Positions 1-8,723 of a stretch of DNA of 64,000 bases are shown one piece after another. Every line of letters starts with the position of its first letter. Positions within the stretch are counted from its first letter, which is position 1. The notes under the pieces are model-generated. The model did not search any database. It had not been told where the DNA came from and saw nothing but the letters and a program-made list of their open reading frames with translations. The translations under genes were made by a program, and so were the position numbers. The DNA comes from Citrobacter gillenii (lineage in GTDB: Bacteria; Pseudomonadota; Gammaproteobacteria; Enterobacterales; Enterobacteriaceae): the NCBI RefSeq assembly GCF_013337685.1, contig NZ_SUQN01000003.1, positions 62,001 to 126,000 on the forward strand. Direction: 5' to 3'.

Positions 1-117
1 CCGTGGCAAGCGCTAAGCGTGGAAGAATTACTGCAAACTGCGGTGCAAAATTGGGTGCTTACGACGGTGCCGGGTTCAGTGAATGTAAATCCGGCATTCT
101 CAAATGCCTCTTGCTGA
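1..117 (+). CDS. gluQ: Glutamyl-Q tRNA(Asp) synthetase, C-terminal end (partial)
   Basis: Only the last 38 codons and the TGA stop (115-117) are in the window; the frame is open from base 1. The tail ([11 protein letters not shown] near the edge, ending SNASC) stands directly before pcnB, where E. coli has gluQ (yadB). That enzyme glutamylates queuosine in the anticodon of tRNA(Asp) and resembles the catalytic domain of glutamyl-tRNA synthetase. No catalytic motif is visible in this fragment, so the call rests on position and the general look of the tail. Confidence 0.72.
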   Translation, partial: PWQALSVEELLQTAVQNWVLTTVPGSVNVNPAFSNASC

Positions 118-188
118 GCTATGATTAGCCGCTATTTTTACACAGCAACACTTGTTCTGACTGAAGTTTGACACTACCGAGGTGTACT

Positions 189-1586
189 ATTTTTACCCGA
201 GTCGCTAATTTTTGCCGCAAGGTGCTAAGCCGCGAGGAGCGCGAGGCCGAGCTTGCCGTCGCCCGTCCACATATGACGGTAATCCCGCGTGAGCAGCACT
301 CTATCTCCCGCAAAGATATCAGTGAAAATGCCCTGAAGGTAATGTACAGGCTTAATAAGGCTGGATACGAGGCATGGCTGGTCGGCGGGGGCGTACGCGA
401 TCTTTTGCTGGGCAAAAAGCCGAAAGACTTTGATGTCACGACCAACGCGACCCCCGATCAGGTTCGGAAACTGTTCCGTAACTGCCGTCTGGTAGGACGT
501 CGTTTCCGTCTGGCCCATGTGATGTTTGGCCCGGAAATTATCGAAGTGGCAACCTTTCGCGGACACCATGAAGGCAGCGAAGCCGACCGTGCAACCTCAC
601 AGCGCGGTCAAAATGGTATGCTGCTGCGTGACAACATCTTCGGTTCCATCGAAGAAGATGCGCAACGCCGCGATTTCACCATTAACAGCCTTTACTATAG
701 CGTAGCGGATTTTACCGTTCGCGATTACGTCGGCGGGATGCAGGATCTGGAAGACGGCGTCATTCGCCTGATCGGTAATCCTGAAACTCGCTATCGTGAA
801 GATCCCGTGCGTATGCTACGCGCCGTCCGCTTTGCAGCAAAACTCGACATGCGTATCAGCCCGGAAACCGCCGAGCCGATCCCACGTCTGGCAACCTTGC
901 TGAACGATATTCCGCCGGCACGCCTGTTTGAAGAAGCCCTTAAACTGTTACAGGCGGGCTACGGCTACGAAACTTATAAGAAACTGCGCGAGTACAGCCT
1001 GTTCCAGCCGCTGTTCCCGACCATTACCCGCTATTTCACCGAAGAAGGTGACAGCGCAATGGAACGCATTATTGCCCAGGTACTGAAGAACACCGATACC
1101 CGTATCCACAACGATATGCGTGTCAATCCGGCGTTCCTGTTTGCCGCCATGTTCTGGTACCCGCTGCTGGAAGCCGCGCAGAAAATTGCTCAGGAAAGCG
1201 GTCTGGCCTACTACGATGCTTTCGCTCTGGCGATGAACGACGTGCTGGACGAAGCGTGCCGCTCGCTGGCGATTCCTAAACGCCTGACATCGCTCACCCG
1301 CGATATCTGGCAGCTTCAGTTACGCATGTCCCGTCGTCAGGGAAAACGCGCCTGGAAGCTGATGGAGCATCCGAAATTCCGCGCAGCCTACGATTTACTG
1401 GCGCTGCGTGCCGAAGTGGAAAACAACGCCGAACTGCAGCGTCTGGCGCAGTGGTGGGGCGAATTCCAGGTTTCCGCGCCACCAGAGCAAAAAGGCATGC
1501 TGAACGAGCTGGATGAAGAGCCAGACGCACGCCGTCGCCATCGTCGTCCGCGTAAACGTGCGCCGCGCCGCGAGGGAAGTGCGTGA
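189..1586 (+). CDS. pcnB: Poly(A) polymerase I, predicted ATT (AUU) start
   Basis: Adds 3' poly(A) tails to RNA, which speeds decay of mRNA, of sRNAs and of ColE1-type RNA I. The nucleotidyltransferase core is clear near the N terminus: the [12 protein letters not shown] loop followed by [10 protein letters not shown] with the metal-binding DxD-like acids, then RRDFTINSL and the [19 protein letters not shown] stretch of the tRNA-NT/PAP family. The C terminus is very basic ([14 protein letters not shown]), as in the E. coli enzyme. A TTG at 168 opens the frame, but ATT at 189 gives 465 residues, the E. coli length, begins (M)FTRVANF as in E. coli, and has GAGGTG at 179-184 just upstream. E. 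coli pcnB is one of the few genes known to start at AUU, which keeps its expression low. The stop TGA overlaps a possible GTG start of folK. Confidence 0.93.
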   Translation: MFTRVANFCRKVLSREEREAELAVARPHMTVIPREQHSISRKDISENALKVMYRLNKAGYEAWLVGGGVRDLLLGKKPKDFDVTTNATPDQVRKLFRNCRLVGRRFRLAHVMFGPEIIEVATFRGHHEGSEADRATSQRGQNGMLLRDNIFGSIEEDAQRRDFTINSLYYSVADFTVRDYVGGMQDLEDGVIRLIGNPETRYREDPVRMLRAVRFAAKLDMRISPETAEPIPRLATLLNDIPPARLFEEALKLLQAGYGYETYKKLREYSLFQPLFPTITRYFTEEGDSAMERIIAQVLKNTDTRIHNDMRVNPAFLFAAMFWYPLLEAAQKIAQESGLAYYDAFALAMNDVLDEACRSLAIPKRLTSLTRDIWQLQLRMSRRQGKRAWKLMEHPKFRAAYDLLALRAEVENNAELQRLAQWWGEFQVSAPPEQKGMLNELDEEPDARRRHRRPRKRAPRREGSA

Positions 1587-1597
1587 CCCATCGCGTA

Positions 1598-1720
1598 TAC
1601 CCAACGGATTTCGGGTTGCATCAAGACGGCGACACAGCGAATGCCCTGGAGCGTACATCAGTACGTGACAGGGATGAGCGAGGAAAGCCAACACAGATGC
1701 AGCCAGAAAGACGACGGGTA
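1598..1720 (+). repeat. ERIC element (123 bp) inserted in the 5' end of folK
   Basis: The segment begins TACCCAACGGATTTCGGGTT and ends CGACGGGTA. These are the imperfect terminal inverted repeats of the enterobacterial repetitive intergenic consensus. The core carries the ERIC landmarks: GCGAATGCCCTGGAGCGTAC, then GTACGTGACAGGGATGAGCG, then AGCCAAC. It is flanked by TA on both sides (1596-1597 and 1721-1722), as expected for a TA target duplication. Removing it joins the folK codons before and after into one coherent start (M-T-H-R-V-Y-I-A-L-G-S-N). The insert length (123) is a multiple of three and no stop is in frame. Confidence 0.9.
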
Positions 1721-2188
1721 TATATCGCACTCGGCAGCAATTTAGCCTCTCCGCTGGAACAGGTTAATGCTGCCGTACAGGCACTGGGAGAAATCCCGGA
1801 CAGCCGGATCGTCGCCGTATCCTCCTTCTACCGCACGCCACCATTGGGTCCTCAGGATCAACCTGATTACCTGAACGCTGCCGTTGCGCTGGAAACCACG
1901 CTCGCGCCTGAAGAGTTGCTCAACCACACGCAGCGTATCGAGTTGCAGCAAGGGCGAGTACGGAAAGCCGAACGCTGGGGTCCGCGCACGTTGGATCTCG
2001 ACATCATGTTGTTTGGCAACGACGTGATTAATACCGACCGTCTGACCGTTCCGCATTACGATATGAAAAACCGGGGCTTTATGCTGTGGCCGCTGTTTGA
2101 AATCGCGCCGGAACTGACTTTCCCGGACGGTACCCGTCTGCATCAGCACCTCACCCTCCTTGGCGCAGAAAAACCTGCCCACTGGTAA
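1697..2188 (+). CDS. folK: HPPK, 6-hydroxymethyl-7,8-dihydropterin pyrophosphokinase
   Basis: Transfers pyrophosphate from ATP to 6-hydroxymethyl-dihydropterin in folate synthesis. Family signatures are the first strand VYIALGSNLASP, YRTPPLGPQDQPDYLNA, and RWGPRTLDLDIMLFG, whose two Asp bind the Mg ions. The start is unsettled. The ATG at 1697 gives 163 residues (E. coli has 159) and lies inside the ERIC element, so the first residues MQPERRR come from the repeat; a purine run, AGGAAAG, lies 9 bases before it. The older start is probably GTG 1583, which overlaps the pcnB stop and has GAGGGAAG just upstream. It stays in frame through ERIC and would give 201 residues. Both products keep the whole kinase fold, because the ERIC right end restores the strand-1 codons. 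Confidence 0.9.
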   Translation: MQPERRRVYIALGSNLASPLEQVNAAVQALGEIPDSRIVAVSSFYRTPPLGPQDQPDYLNAAVALETTLAPEELLNHTQRIELQQGRVRKAERWGPRTLDLDIMLFGNDVINTDRLTVPHYDMKNRGFMLWPLFEIAPELTFPDGTRLHQHLTLLGAEKPAHW

Positions 2189-2245
2189 ATTTTCCCCTCC
2201 CCTTTAGCGTTTACTGCTTTCGCGCCAAACGGTTGCTTAAAACCA

Positions 2246-2273
2246 TTGCCCCCCTGAATGTGACTGCTAGAAT
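2246..2273 (+). promoter_or_regulatory. Candidate promoter for panBC
   Basis: TTGCCC at 2246-2251 and TAGAAT at 2268-2273 are separated by 16 bp. The -10 is preceded by TG one base upstream (TGCTAGAAT), the extended -10 pattern. It lies about 36 bases before the panB ATG. This was found by eye only. Confidence 0.4.
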
Positions 2274-2308
2274 GCCGGTAAATATGACTTTCACACTCAG
2301 GAAATGTT

Positions 2309-3100
2309 ATGAAACCGACGACCATTTCCTTGCTGCAAAAATGCAAGCAAGAGAAAAAGCGCTTCGCGACGATTACGGCCTACGACTACAGCTTCGCTAA
2401 ACTCTTTGCCGACGAAGGCATCAATGTGATGCTGGTCGGCGACTCACTGGGAATGACAATACAAGGGCACGATTCCACCCTACCGGTCACCGTTGAAGAC
2501 ATCGCCTATCACACCCGGGCAGTGCGTCACGGTGCGCCAAATTGCCTGCTGCTTGCCGATCTACCGTTCATGGCCTACGCCACGCCGGAGCAAGCCTTTG
2601 CTAACGCGGCGGTGGTGATGCGCGCTGGCGCAAACATGGTCAAGATTGAAGGTGGCGCGTGGCTGGTTGATACGGTGAAAATGCTGACCGAACGTGCGGT
2701 CCCGGTGTGCGGCCATCTGGGCTTAACACCCCAGTCGGTGAATATCTTTGGCGGTTATAAAGTGCAGGGCCGTGGCGATGCTGGCCAAACGCTGCTCGAC
2801 GATGCGCTGGCATTAGAAGCCGCAGGTGCGCAGCTGCTGGTGCTGGAGTGTGTTCCGGTTGAGCTGGCAAAACGCGTGACCGAAGCGCTGTCCATCCCGG
2901 TCATCGGCATCGGCGCAGGCAATGTCACCGACGGTCAGATCCTGGTGATGCATGATGCGTTTGGTATTACCGGCGGTCATATTCCGAAATTTGCCAAAAA
3001 TTTCCTCAATGAAGCGGGCGACATGCGCGCCGCGGTGCGGCAGTATATTACCGAGGTTGAATCCGGCGTTTACCCGGGTGAAGAACACAGTTTCCATTAA
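2309..3100 (+). CDS. panB: 3-methyl-2-oxobutanoate hydroxymethyltransferase
   Basis: First committed step of pantothenate synthesis: ketoisovalerate plus 5,10-methylene-THF gives ketopantoate. At 263 residues it matches the E. coli enzyme (264) nearly throughout. Visible are the TIM-barrel metal site GDSLGM (Asp45) and DLPFMAY, the MVKIEGG strand with the substrate lysine, GHLGLTPQ, and the C-terminal EHSFH. The start ATG follows a weak AGGAAATGTT. panC begins 11 bases after the stop, so the two are almost certainly one transcript. The enzyme's one-carbon donor comes from folate, whose synthesis needs folK just upstream. Confidence 0.97.
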   Translation: MKPTTISLLQKCKQEKKRFATITAYDYSFAKLFADEGINVMLVGDSLGMTIQGHDSTLPVTVEDIAYHTRAVRHGAPNCLLLADLPFMAYATPEQAFANAAVVMRAGANMVKIEGGAWLVDTVKMLTERAVPVCGHLGLTPQSVNIFGGYKVQGRGDAGQTLLDDALALEAAGAQLLVLECVPVELAKRVTEALSIPVIGIGAGNVTDGQILVMHDAFGITGGHIPKFAKNFLNEAGDMRAAVRQYITEVESGVYPGEEHSFH

Positions 3101-3111
3101 GGAGTCAAGGT

Positions 3112-3966
3112 GTGCTAATTATTGAAACCCTACCGCTGCTGCGCCAGCACGTTCGTCGTCTGCGTCAGGAAGGTAAGCGCGTCGCGTTAGTTCCCACCAT
3201 GGGCAACCTGCACGATGGTCATATGAAGCTGGTCGATGAAGCTCGGGCTCGAGCGGATGTAGTGATCGCCAGCATTTTCGTTAACCCGATGCAGTTTGAC
3301 CGCCCGGACGATCTGGTGCGCTACCCGCGTACGCTGCAAGAAGATTGCGAAAAGCTGAACAAACGTAAAGTCGATTACGTCTTTGCTCCAGCCGTAGAAG
3401 AAATCTACCCTCAGGGTCTGGAAGGCCACACTTTCGTTGATGTTCCCGGCCTCTCCACCATGCTGGAAGGTGCAAGTCGTCCAGGTCACTTCCGCGGTGT
3501 TGCCACCATCGTTAGCAAGCTGTTCAACCTGATCCAGCCTGATATCGCCTGCTTTGGCGAGAAAGACTTTCAGCAGCTGGCGCTAATTCGCAAAATGGTG
3601 GCCGATCTGGGTTACGACATTGAGATCGTCGGTGTGCCGATTATTCGCGCCAAAGACGGTTTAGCCCTCAGCTCACGCAACGGCTACCTGACGGCTGAGC
3701 AGCGTAAAATCGCCCCAGGCTTGTACAAAGTGATGAGCCGCATTGGGGAAAAATTACAGGCCGGTGAGCGCGATCAGGAAGAGATCATTGCCATTGCAGA
3801 GCAGGAGCTGAACGAAAAAGGCTTCCGTGCCGATGACATTCAGATTCGCGATGCCGATACTTTGCTGGCGCTAAGCGAAACCAGTAAACGTGCAGTAATT
3901 CTGGTCGCTGCATGGCTGGGCCAGGCGCGTCTCATCGACAATCAAAGCGTTACATTAGCCCAGTAG
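3112..3966 (+). CDS. panC: Pantothenate synthetase
   Basis: ATP-dependent ligation of pantoate and beta-alanine. The start is GTG, preceded by GGAG and giving [12 protein letters not shown] as in E. coli; length is 284 against 283. The nucleotidyl-transferase fold shows [10 protein letters not shown] (the HIGH-like motif), [28 protein letters not shown] and [10 protein letters not shown] (the KMSKS-like loop). It is second in the panBC pair. E. coli K-12 carries the unrelated yadD between panC and panD; here only about 95 bases separate them. Confidence 0.97.
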   Translation: MLIIETLPLLRQHVRRLRQEGKRVALVPTMGNLHDGHMKLVDEARARADVVIASIFVNPMQFDRPDDLVRYPRTLQEDCEKLNKRKVDYVFAPAVEEIYPQGLEGHTFVDVPGLSTMLEGASRPGHFRGVATIVSKLFNLIQPDIACFGEKDFQQLALIRKMVADLGYDIEIVGVPIIRAKDGLALSSRNGYLTAEQRKIAPGLYKVMSRIGEKLQAGERDQEEIIAIAEQELNEKGFRADDIQIRDADTLLALSETSKRAVILVAAWLGQARLIDNQSVTLAQ

Positions 3967-4061
3967 ACAGGGGCTAAAAATCGGGCAATACTGCCTAAAA
4001 ATTTCTCAAAGCAGGTCGTTTTTGCCTGCTTTGCCAAGGTAAACGACAGGGTATAGACGTT

Positions 4062-4442
4062 ATGATTCGCACCATGCTGCAAGGCAAGCTTCACCGCGTG
4101 AAGGTCACTCAGGCGGACCTGCATTACGAAGGCTCCTGCGCTATTGACCAGGACTTCCTCGATGCTTCCGGTATTCTGGAAAACGAAGCGATTGATATCT
4201 GGAACGTGACCAACGGTAAACGTTTCTCTACGTATGCCATTGCGGCTGAACGCGGCTCGAAGATCATCTCCGTGAACGGTGCTGCGGCGCATTGCGCTGA
4301 AGTTGGCGACATCGTGATTATCGCCAGCTTCGTGACGATGTCTGATGAAGAAGCGCGAACCTGGCGCCCGAAAGTTGCCTACTTCGAAGGCGATAACGAA
4401 ATGAAACGTACTGCGAAAGCGATTCCGGTACAGGTTGCCTGA
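4062..4442 (+). CDS. panD: Aspartate 1-decarboxylase, self-processing pyruvoyl enzyme
   Basis: Makes beta-alanine from L-aspartate for the panC reaction. It has 126 residues, the E. coli length. Self-cleavage is expected between Gly24 and Ser25 in HYEGSCAID, Ser25 becoming the pyruvoyl group; Lys9, Tyr22, Thr57 region and Tyr58 neighbours are conserved (GKRFSTYAI). It lies on the same strand as panBC but has its own leader of about 95 bases. A stem-loop follows at once. Confidence 0.97.
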   Translation: MIRTMLQGKLHRVKVTQADLHYEGSCAIDQDFLDASGILENEAIDIWNVTNGKRFSTYAIAAERGSKIISVNGAAAHCAEVGDIVIIASFVTMSDEEARTWRPKVAYFEGDNEMKRTAKAIPVQVA

Positions 4443-4446
4443 TAAT

Positions 4447-4480
4447 ATAATAGCCTTGAAATATTTTTCAGGGCTATTAT
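4447..4480 (+). terminator. Stem-loop after panD
   Basis: Arms 4447-4461 and 4466-4480 pair over 15 bases with one G-U and a 4-base loop. There is no strong U-run on the plus strand, so it may end transcription weakly or protect the 3' end. It separates panD from the fimbrial operon. The 250 bases that follow (4481-4733) are very A+T-rich, hold no gene, and probably carry the fimbrial promoter and H-NS-type silencing sites (inferred from composition). Confidence 0.6.
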
Positions 4481-4733
4481 TCATAAAATATATAAAAAGC
4501 GCAGAATAATAAATATCACAAAATATATTATATTTTATTAATTAATCCTGTAAAACTTATTTTCGATTTTAACATATTCACCTAAGTCATTCAAACGCTC
4601 AATTCTACATTCATTATCAACAATTCTTAATTCCCCCTACAGTCCTTTCAAGAATAAAATGCCCAGACCTAAAATTCTTTAGGCTCCCTCCATTTATTGC
4701 CGGGAATATTTAATTTTATATGGATGTTAACAA

Positions 4734-5318
4734 ATGAATAAGTTGAGCATTGCTGCGGCAGCAATTGTTTTCGCACTGGGTTCAGCATCTGCATTCGCAG
4801 ATGATGTAGGTCTGATCACTTTTGATGGTGCCGTTACTGACACCACCTGCACCATCACCACTAACAACGGTGTTGACGCCAACAACGTCACCATCACCAT
4901 GCCAGTGGTAAAAGTCAGCGAAGTTGAAGGGGCGACCACTGACACTGGCGGCGTTGGTTCCAAAGAATTCGAACTGCATCTGAGCGGTTGCCCGACAACG
5001 CTGACCAAAGCGTCAGCCACCTTCACCTCTCAGCAGTTCGCTGAACTGTCTAACGGTACCCTGAAAACCGATCCGAGCGTTTCTGGGCATGCCGATAACG
5101 TAAGCCTGGCGCTGTATAACAACGGTTCCAGCAACACTGACCGCATCGAGGTTGGCCTGCCGGCGAACAACACTCAGACAGCAACGCTGGACGAAGGTGT
5201 TGGCGTACTGGCTTACCGCGTGGCTTACGTTCCAAGCGCAGACTGGGTGAAAGGGACGACTGATATCACCGCCGGTAAAGTCAGCAGCAACGCTACCTTT
5301 ACTATGTCCTACGAGTAA
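4734..5318 (+). CDS. Major fimbrial subunit (chaperone-usher pilin)
   Basis: Exported pilin of 194 residues. The signal peptide is cleaved after about Ala22 (ASAFA|DD). Two cysteines, Cys39 in TDTTCTITT and the later SGCPTT, form the usual pilin disulfide, and the C-terminal strand ends TFTMSYE with the penultimate Tyr recognised by the chaperone. As the first gene of a chaperone-usher operon it is the likely shaft subunit, in the place of E. coli yadN; sequence identity to YadN looks only modest. A hairpin separates it from the chaperone gene, as is common where the major subunit is made in excess. Confidence 0.85.
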   Translation: MNKLSIAAAAIVFALGSASAFADDVGLITFDGAVTDTTCTITTNNGVDANNVTITMPVVKVSEVEGATTDTGGVGSKEFELHLSGCPTTLTKASATFTSQQFAELSNGTLKTDPSVSGHADNVSLALYNNGSSNTDRIEVGLPANNTQTATLDEGVGVLAYRVAYVPSADWVKGTTDITAGKVSSNATFTMSYE

Positions 5319-5337
5319 TCACGCCGTAGTTGGATTA

Positions 5338-5362
5338 TGCGCCTGCCTTTTCCGCAGGCGCA
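5338..5362 (+). terminator. Hairpin between major pilin and chaperone genes
   Basis: Perfect 9-bp stem (TGCGCCTGC with GCAGGCGCA) and a 7-base loop, placed 20 bases after the pilin stop and 16 bases before the chaperone ATG. There is no U-run, so it is better read as a 3'-end stabiliser or partial attenuator that keeps pilin mRNA more abundant than the downstream genes. Confidence 0.6.
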
Positions 5363-5377
5363 TCGCAGGGAGCATAT

Positions 5378-6100
5378 ATGCATCGTTACACCCAATTGAC
5401 CCTCGCTGCTCTGGTATGCGCCAGCGCTGCGTTAAGCACATTTAGCGCCAGTGCGGACATCGTTATCTCCGGCACTCGCGTTGTGTATCCACAGTCATCC
5501 AAAGACGTTACCGTCAAGATGGAAAACCGTGGCAACAAACCGCTGCTGGTGCAGTCCTGGCTGGACGACGGTCGTGATACGGTTAATCCACAAGAGCTGA
5601 AATTACCGTTTATCGTCACGCCACCGGTCTCGCGCGTTGATCCGTCAAAAGGCCAGACCGTCCGTATTACGTGGACCGGGCAGGCCCTGCCTCAGGATCG
5701 GGAATCTCTGTTCTGGTTTAACGTGCTGGAAGTTCCGCCAAAGGCAAAAGACGCCAATGCCCAGAACGTCCTGCAGCTCGCGTTCCGTACTCGTATTAAG
5801 ATGTTTTTTCGCCCGGACGGTTTACAGGGCGATCCGGCCACCGCGGCGGGAAATCTGAAATGGTCACAGCAGGGCGGAACACTGGTTGCCAATAATAGCA
5901 GTCCTTATTACGTATCGATGGCAAGCGCCACTATTACGGCAAGCGGTAAGAAAATAAATGTCGATTCCCATACGATCTCACCGCTATCAAGTGAAGTTAT
6001 TCCGCTAAAAAACACGCCTAATATATCAGGTGGAAAAATAGAATATGCCGCAATTAATGATTTCGGTGGGATAGAGAAGCACCAGGCCAGCATTAATTAA
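5378..6100 (+). CDS. Periplasmic fimbrial chaperone (EcpD/YadV-like)
   Basis: PapD-type chaperone that caps pilin subunits by donor-strand complementation. The start ATG 5378 follows AGGGAG and gives 240 residues; a TTG upstream at 5330 is not a likely start. Signal peptide to about residue 27 (SASADIV). The family motifs are present: GTRVVYP, NKPLLVQSWLD, TPPVSRVDP, RESLFWFNVLEVPPK and LQLAFRTRIKMFFRP. The middle of the protein resembles E. coli EcpD closely. The second domain is more diverged and ends EYAAINDFGG. The usher gene follows 45 bases later. Confidence 0.93.
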   Translation: MHRYTQLTLAALVCASAALSTFSASADIVISGTRVVYPQSSKDVTVKMENRGNKPLLVQSWLDDGRDTVNPQELKLPFIVTPPVSRVDPSKGQTVRITWTGQALPQDRESLFWFNVLEVPPKAKDANAQNVLQLAFRTRIKMFFRPDGLQGDPATAAGNLKWSQQGGTLVANNSSPYYVSMASATITASGKKINVDSHTISPLSSEVIPLKNTPNISGGKIEYAAINDFGGIEKHQASIN

Positions 6101-6145
6101 TTACCGCGCTGAAGGATATCAGCATCCAGAAGAGATAAGGGAACT

Positions 6146-8701
6146 ATGCTTTTTCGTCGATCATTATTGTGTACAGCTATTTATATTGCACTCCAGTCTC
6201 CAGTAATGGCAGAAGAAGCATCTCCAGTTTTAGCGGATGATGTTGAATTTAACGATCAATTTCTCTTCAATACTGGCTCAAACATCGACGTAAGTCGTTA
6301 TTCAAAAGGCAACCCAGTCCCACCGGGTACCTATAAAACGCAGATCCTGCTGAATGGTCAGCGTAAATTGCTGGGCGATTTTACCTTCAACGATAATGGC
6401 ACGCCACGCGCTACGCCCTGCTTCACTAGCAAGTTATTGACGCAAATTGGCGTCAAAACAGCAGGGATGGATCTCGAGTCTGCTGAATGTGTCGATCTTG
6501 CCAAACAGTTCCCGCAGTCCTCATGGAATTATGATATCGGCACTCAGGAACTGTCACTCTCCATGCCGCAGATTTACGTCCTCAAAAACCCTAACGGATA
6601 CGTCGATCCTTCGTTATGGCAGGATGGTATTCCGGTGGCAATGTTTTCTTATGATCTCAACAGCTGGCATTCGGAAAACAGCGGTAGCAGCTCTGACTCG
6701 GCCTATGCCGGATTAAAATACGGTGCCAATTTTGGCGCATGGCATCTGCGTGCCAGAGGTAACGCGAACTGGGACAAAGACAACGGCAGCGAATACTCTA
6801 GCCAGGATATTTATCTACAGCGTGATATCACGGCATTGCGCTCGCAGTTTCTGGTTGGCGACTCCTTTACCCGCGGTGATGCCTTTGATTCCTTCAGCCT
6901 GCGCGGCGTTCGTTTTTATAACGATGACCGTATGCTCCCCGGCGGGGCGTCAACCTTCGCCCCGGAAATTCGCGGCGTGGCAAAAAGCAACGCCAAGGTC
7001 ACGATTAAGCAAAGCGGCAGTAAAATTTATGAAACCACGGTGCCGCCCGGCCCCTTCGCTATCAACGATCTCAGTACCACCGGCTATGGCAGCAATCTGG
7101 ATGTTTCTATTGAAGAAGCCGACGGCAGCGTGCGCACCTTCTCGGTGCCCTACTCCTCCGTCACACAGATGCTGCGTCCTGGCTATGGTCGCTGGGACGT
7201 TGGCGCAGGCGAACTGCACGACAATGGCTTAAAAGAGAAGCCTCGACTGGGCTACGCCAGCGGCTACTACGGCCTGAATAATACCTTCACTGTTTACACC
7301 GGTGCTCAGTACATGGACGTCGGCTATTACGCTGGCTTGCTGGGTATCGCCACCAATACGCCAGTGGGTGCCTTCGCTTTTGACGTTACGCACTCAAATA
7401 CATCGGTCGACGATCTGGACACCCTCACCGGGCAGAGCTATCGCATCACCTGGAGTAAGCTGATTGAAGATTCGCAAACGTCTTTCAACATTGCCGCCTA
7501 CCGTTTCTCGACTGAAAACTACATGTCGCTGCGCGATGCCGCCACGCTAAACGATAACGTGAAGCACAACGGATCGGATGCAAACAATGAGTTCAGCAAT
7601 TTCCAACGCATGAAAAACCAGTTCCAAATCAATATCAGCCAGCCGGTCTCTCTGTGGGATTCCAGCAGCGGGAACCTGTATGTGAACGGGAGTTGGGAGG
7701 ACTACTGGAACAAGTCGTCATCGACCTCGCAATACAGCATCGGCTACAGCGATTCCTTCTCATGGGCCAGCTACAGCCTTTCCGTTCAGCGCACCTATAA
7801 CGAATACGGTGATAAAGACGACAGCGTTTACTTAAGTCTGAGTATTCCGCTGGAAAACCTGTTCGGTCGTAACAAAAGGCCGCTCGGTTTTTCCACCGTC
7901 AACATGAGCGTCAACAGTGATCTGAAGTCGAACAATAACTTCGCCACCAGCGCCAACGGTAACACTGACGACTATCGCTTTAACTATAGCGTTAACACCA
8001 GCGCCAGCCGTAGTGACAGCGGCTCAATTAACCAGGTTGGCGGCTACGGTAGCTACAACAGCTCACTGGGGCCACTCAGCGTGTCGGCTTCCGCATCCGA
8101 CGATAACAGCCGTCAATATTCATTAAGTTACAGCGGCGGCATGTTGCTGCACTCCGGCGGCCTGACGCTGGCGCCGAACAGCATCGGCGATACCGACACG
8201 CTGGCACTGGTTCACGCTTCGGGTGCCAAAGGCGCGCGCTTAACCAATGGCGACGGCGAAATTAACCGCTTTGGCTATGCCATCCAGCCTTATCTGTCCG
8301 CTTACCGGGAAAATAATGTAGGCATCAATATCGACAAAATGGAACACGACGTCGAGGTGAAAAACACCAGCTCCGTGGTGATTCCGCGCAGCGGCGCCGT
8401 GGTACGGGTGGATTTCGAAACCGATGAAGGACGTTCACTGCTGCTGGAGTTGCAACGTACCGATAACGGCTTTATCCCGCTCGGCTCGGATGTGCAAAAC
8501 GAAAAAGGTGAATCTATCGGGACCGTCGGGCAGGCCGGTATGGCGTACGTTCGCGGTGTCGTTGACAGCGGCAAACTGCTTGTCATCTGGGGCAGCGGCA
8601 GCGACGGACGCTGCACCGTCAACTATCAGCTCGATAGCGAGAAAGCTGAACAGAAAGTTGGCCTTACCCGTCTACTGAGTAACCAACGTTGCCAGATGTA
8701 A
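6146..8701 (+). CDS. Outer-membrane fimbrial usher (HtrE-like)
   Basis: FimD/PapC-type usher, 851 residues after ATG 6146 (AAGGGAA upstream). Signal peptide to about residue 22 (SPVMAEEAS). Then the N-terminal periplasmic domain (VEFNDQFLFNTG, PPGTYKTQILLNG), the 24-strand barrel with plug region (GDSFTRGDAFDSFSLRGV, DRMLPGG, APEIRGVAKSNAKV, PPGPFAINDLSTTGYGSNLDV), and C-terminal domains with the usual paired cysteines (GRCTVNYQL and NQRCQM). It recruits chaperone-subunit complexes and extrudes the fibre. No frameshift or stop is seen. The first minor subunit gene starts 22 bases downstream. Confidence 0.96.
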   Translation: MLFRRSLLCTAIYIALQSPVMAEEASPVLADDVEFNDQFLFNTGSNIDVSRYSKGNPVPPGTYKTQILLNGQRKLLGDFTFNDNGTPRATPCFTSKLLTQIGVKTAGMDLESAECVDLAKQFPQSSWNYDIGTQELSLSMPQIYVLKNPNGYVDPSLWQDGIPVAMFSYDLNSWHSENSGSSSDSAYAGLKYGANFGAWHLRARGNANWDKDNGSEYSSQDIYLQRDITALRSQFLVGDSFTRGDAFDSFSLRGVRFYNDDRMLPGGASTFAPEIRGVAKSNAKVTIKQSGSKIYETTVPPGPFAINDLSTTGYGSNLDVSIEEADGSVRTFSVPYSSVTQMLRPGYGRWDVGAGELHDNGLKEKPRLGYASGYYGLNNTFTVYTGAQYMDVGYYAGLLGIATNTPVGAFAFDVTHSNTSVDDLDTLTGQSYRITWSKLIEDSQTSFNIAAYRFSTENYMSLRDAATLNDNVKHNGSDANNEFSNFQRMKNQFQINISQPVSLWDSSSGNLYVNGSWEDYWNKSSSTSQYSIGYSDSFSWASYSLSVQRTYNEYGDKDDSVYLSLSIPLENLFGRNKRPLGFSTVNMSVNSDLKSNNNFATSANGNTDDYRFNYSVNTSASRSDSGSINQVGGYGSYNSSLGPLSVSASASDDNSRQYSLSYSGGMLLHSGGLTLAPNSIGDTDTLALVHASGAKGARLTNGDGEINRFGYAIQPYLSAYRENNVGINIDKMEHDVEVKNTSSVVIPRSGAVVRVDFETDEGRSLLLELQRTDNGFIPLGSDVQNEKGESIGTVGQAGMAYVRGVVDSGKLLVIWGSGSDGRCTVNYQLDSEKAEQKVGLTRLLSNQRCQM

Positions 8702-8723
8702 TGGCATTATTTTTACAGGGATT

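Noticed and set aside
5330-5377. Upstream TTG start for the fimbrial chaperone
   Set aside because: It would begin in the hairpin region, adds residues that look non-coding, and the ATG at 5378 has the ribosome site and signal peptide.
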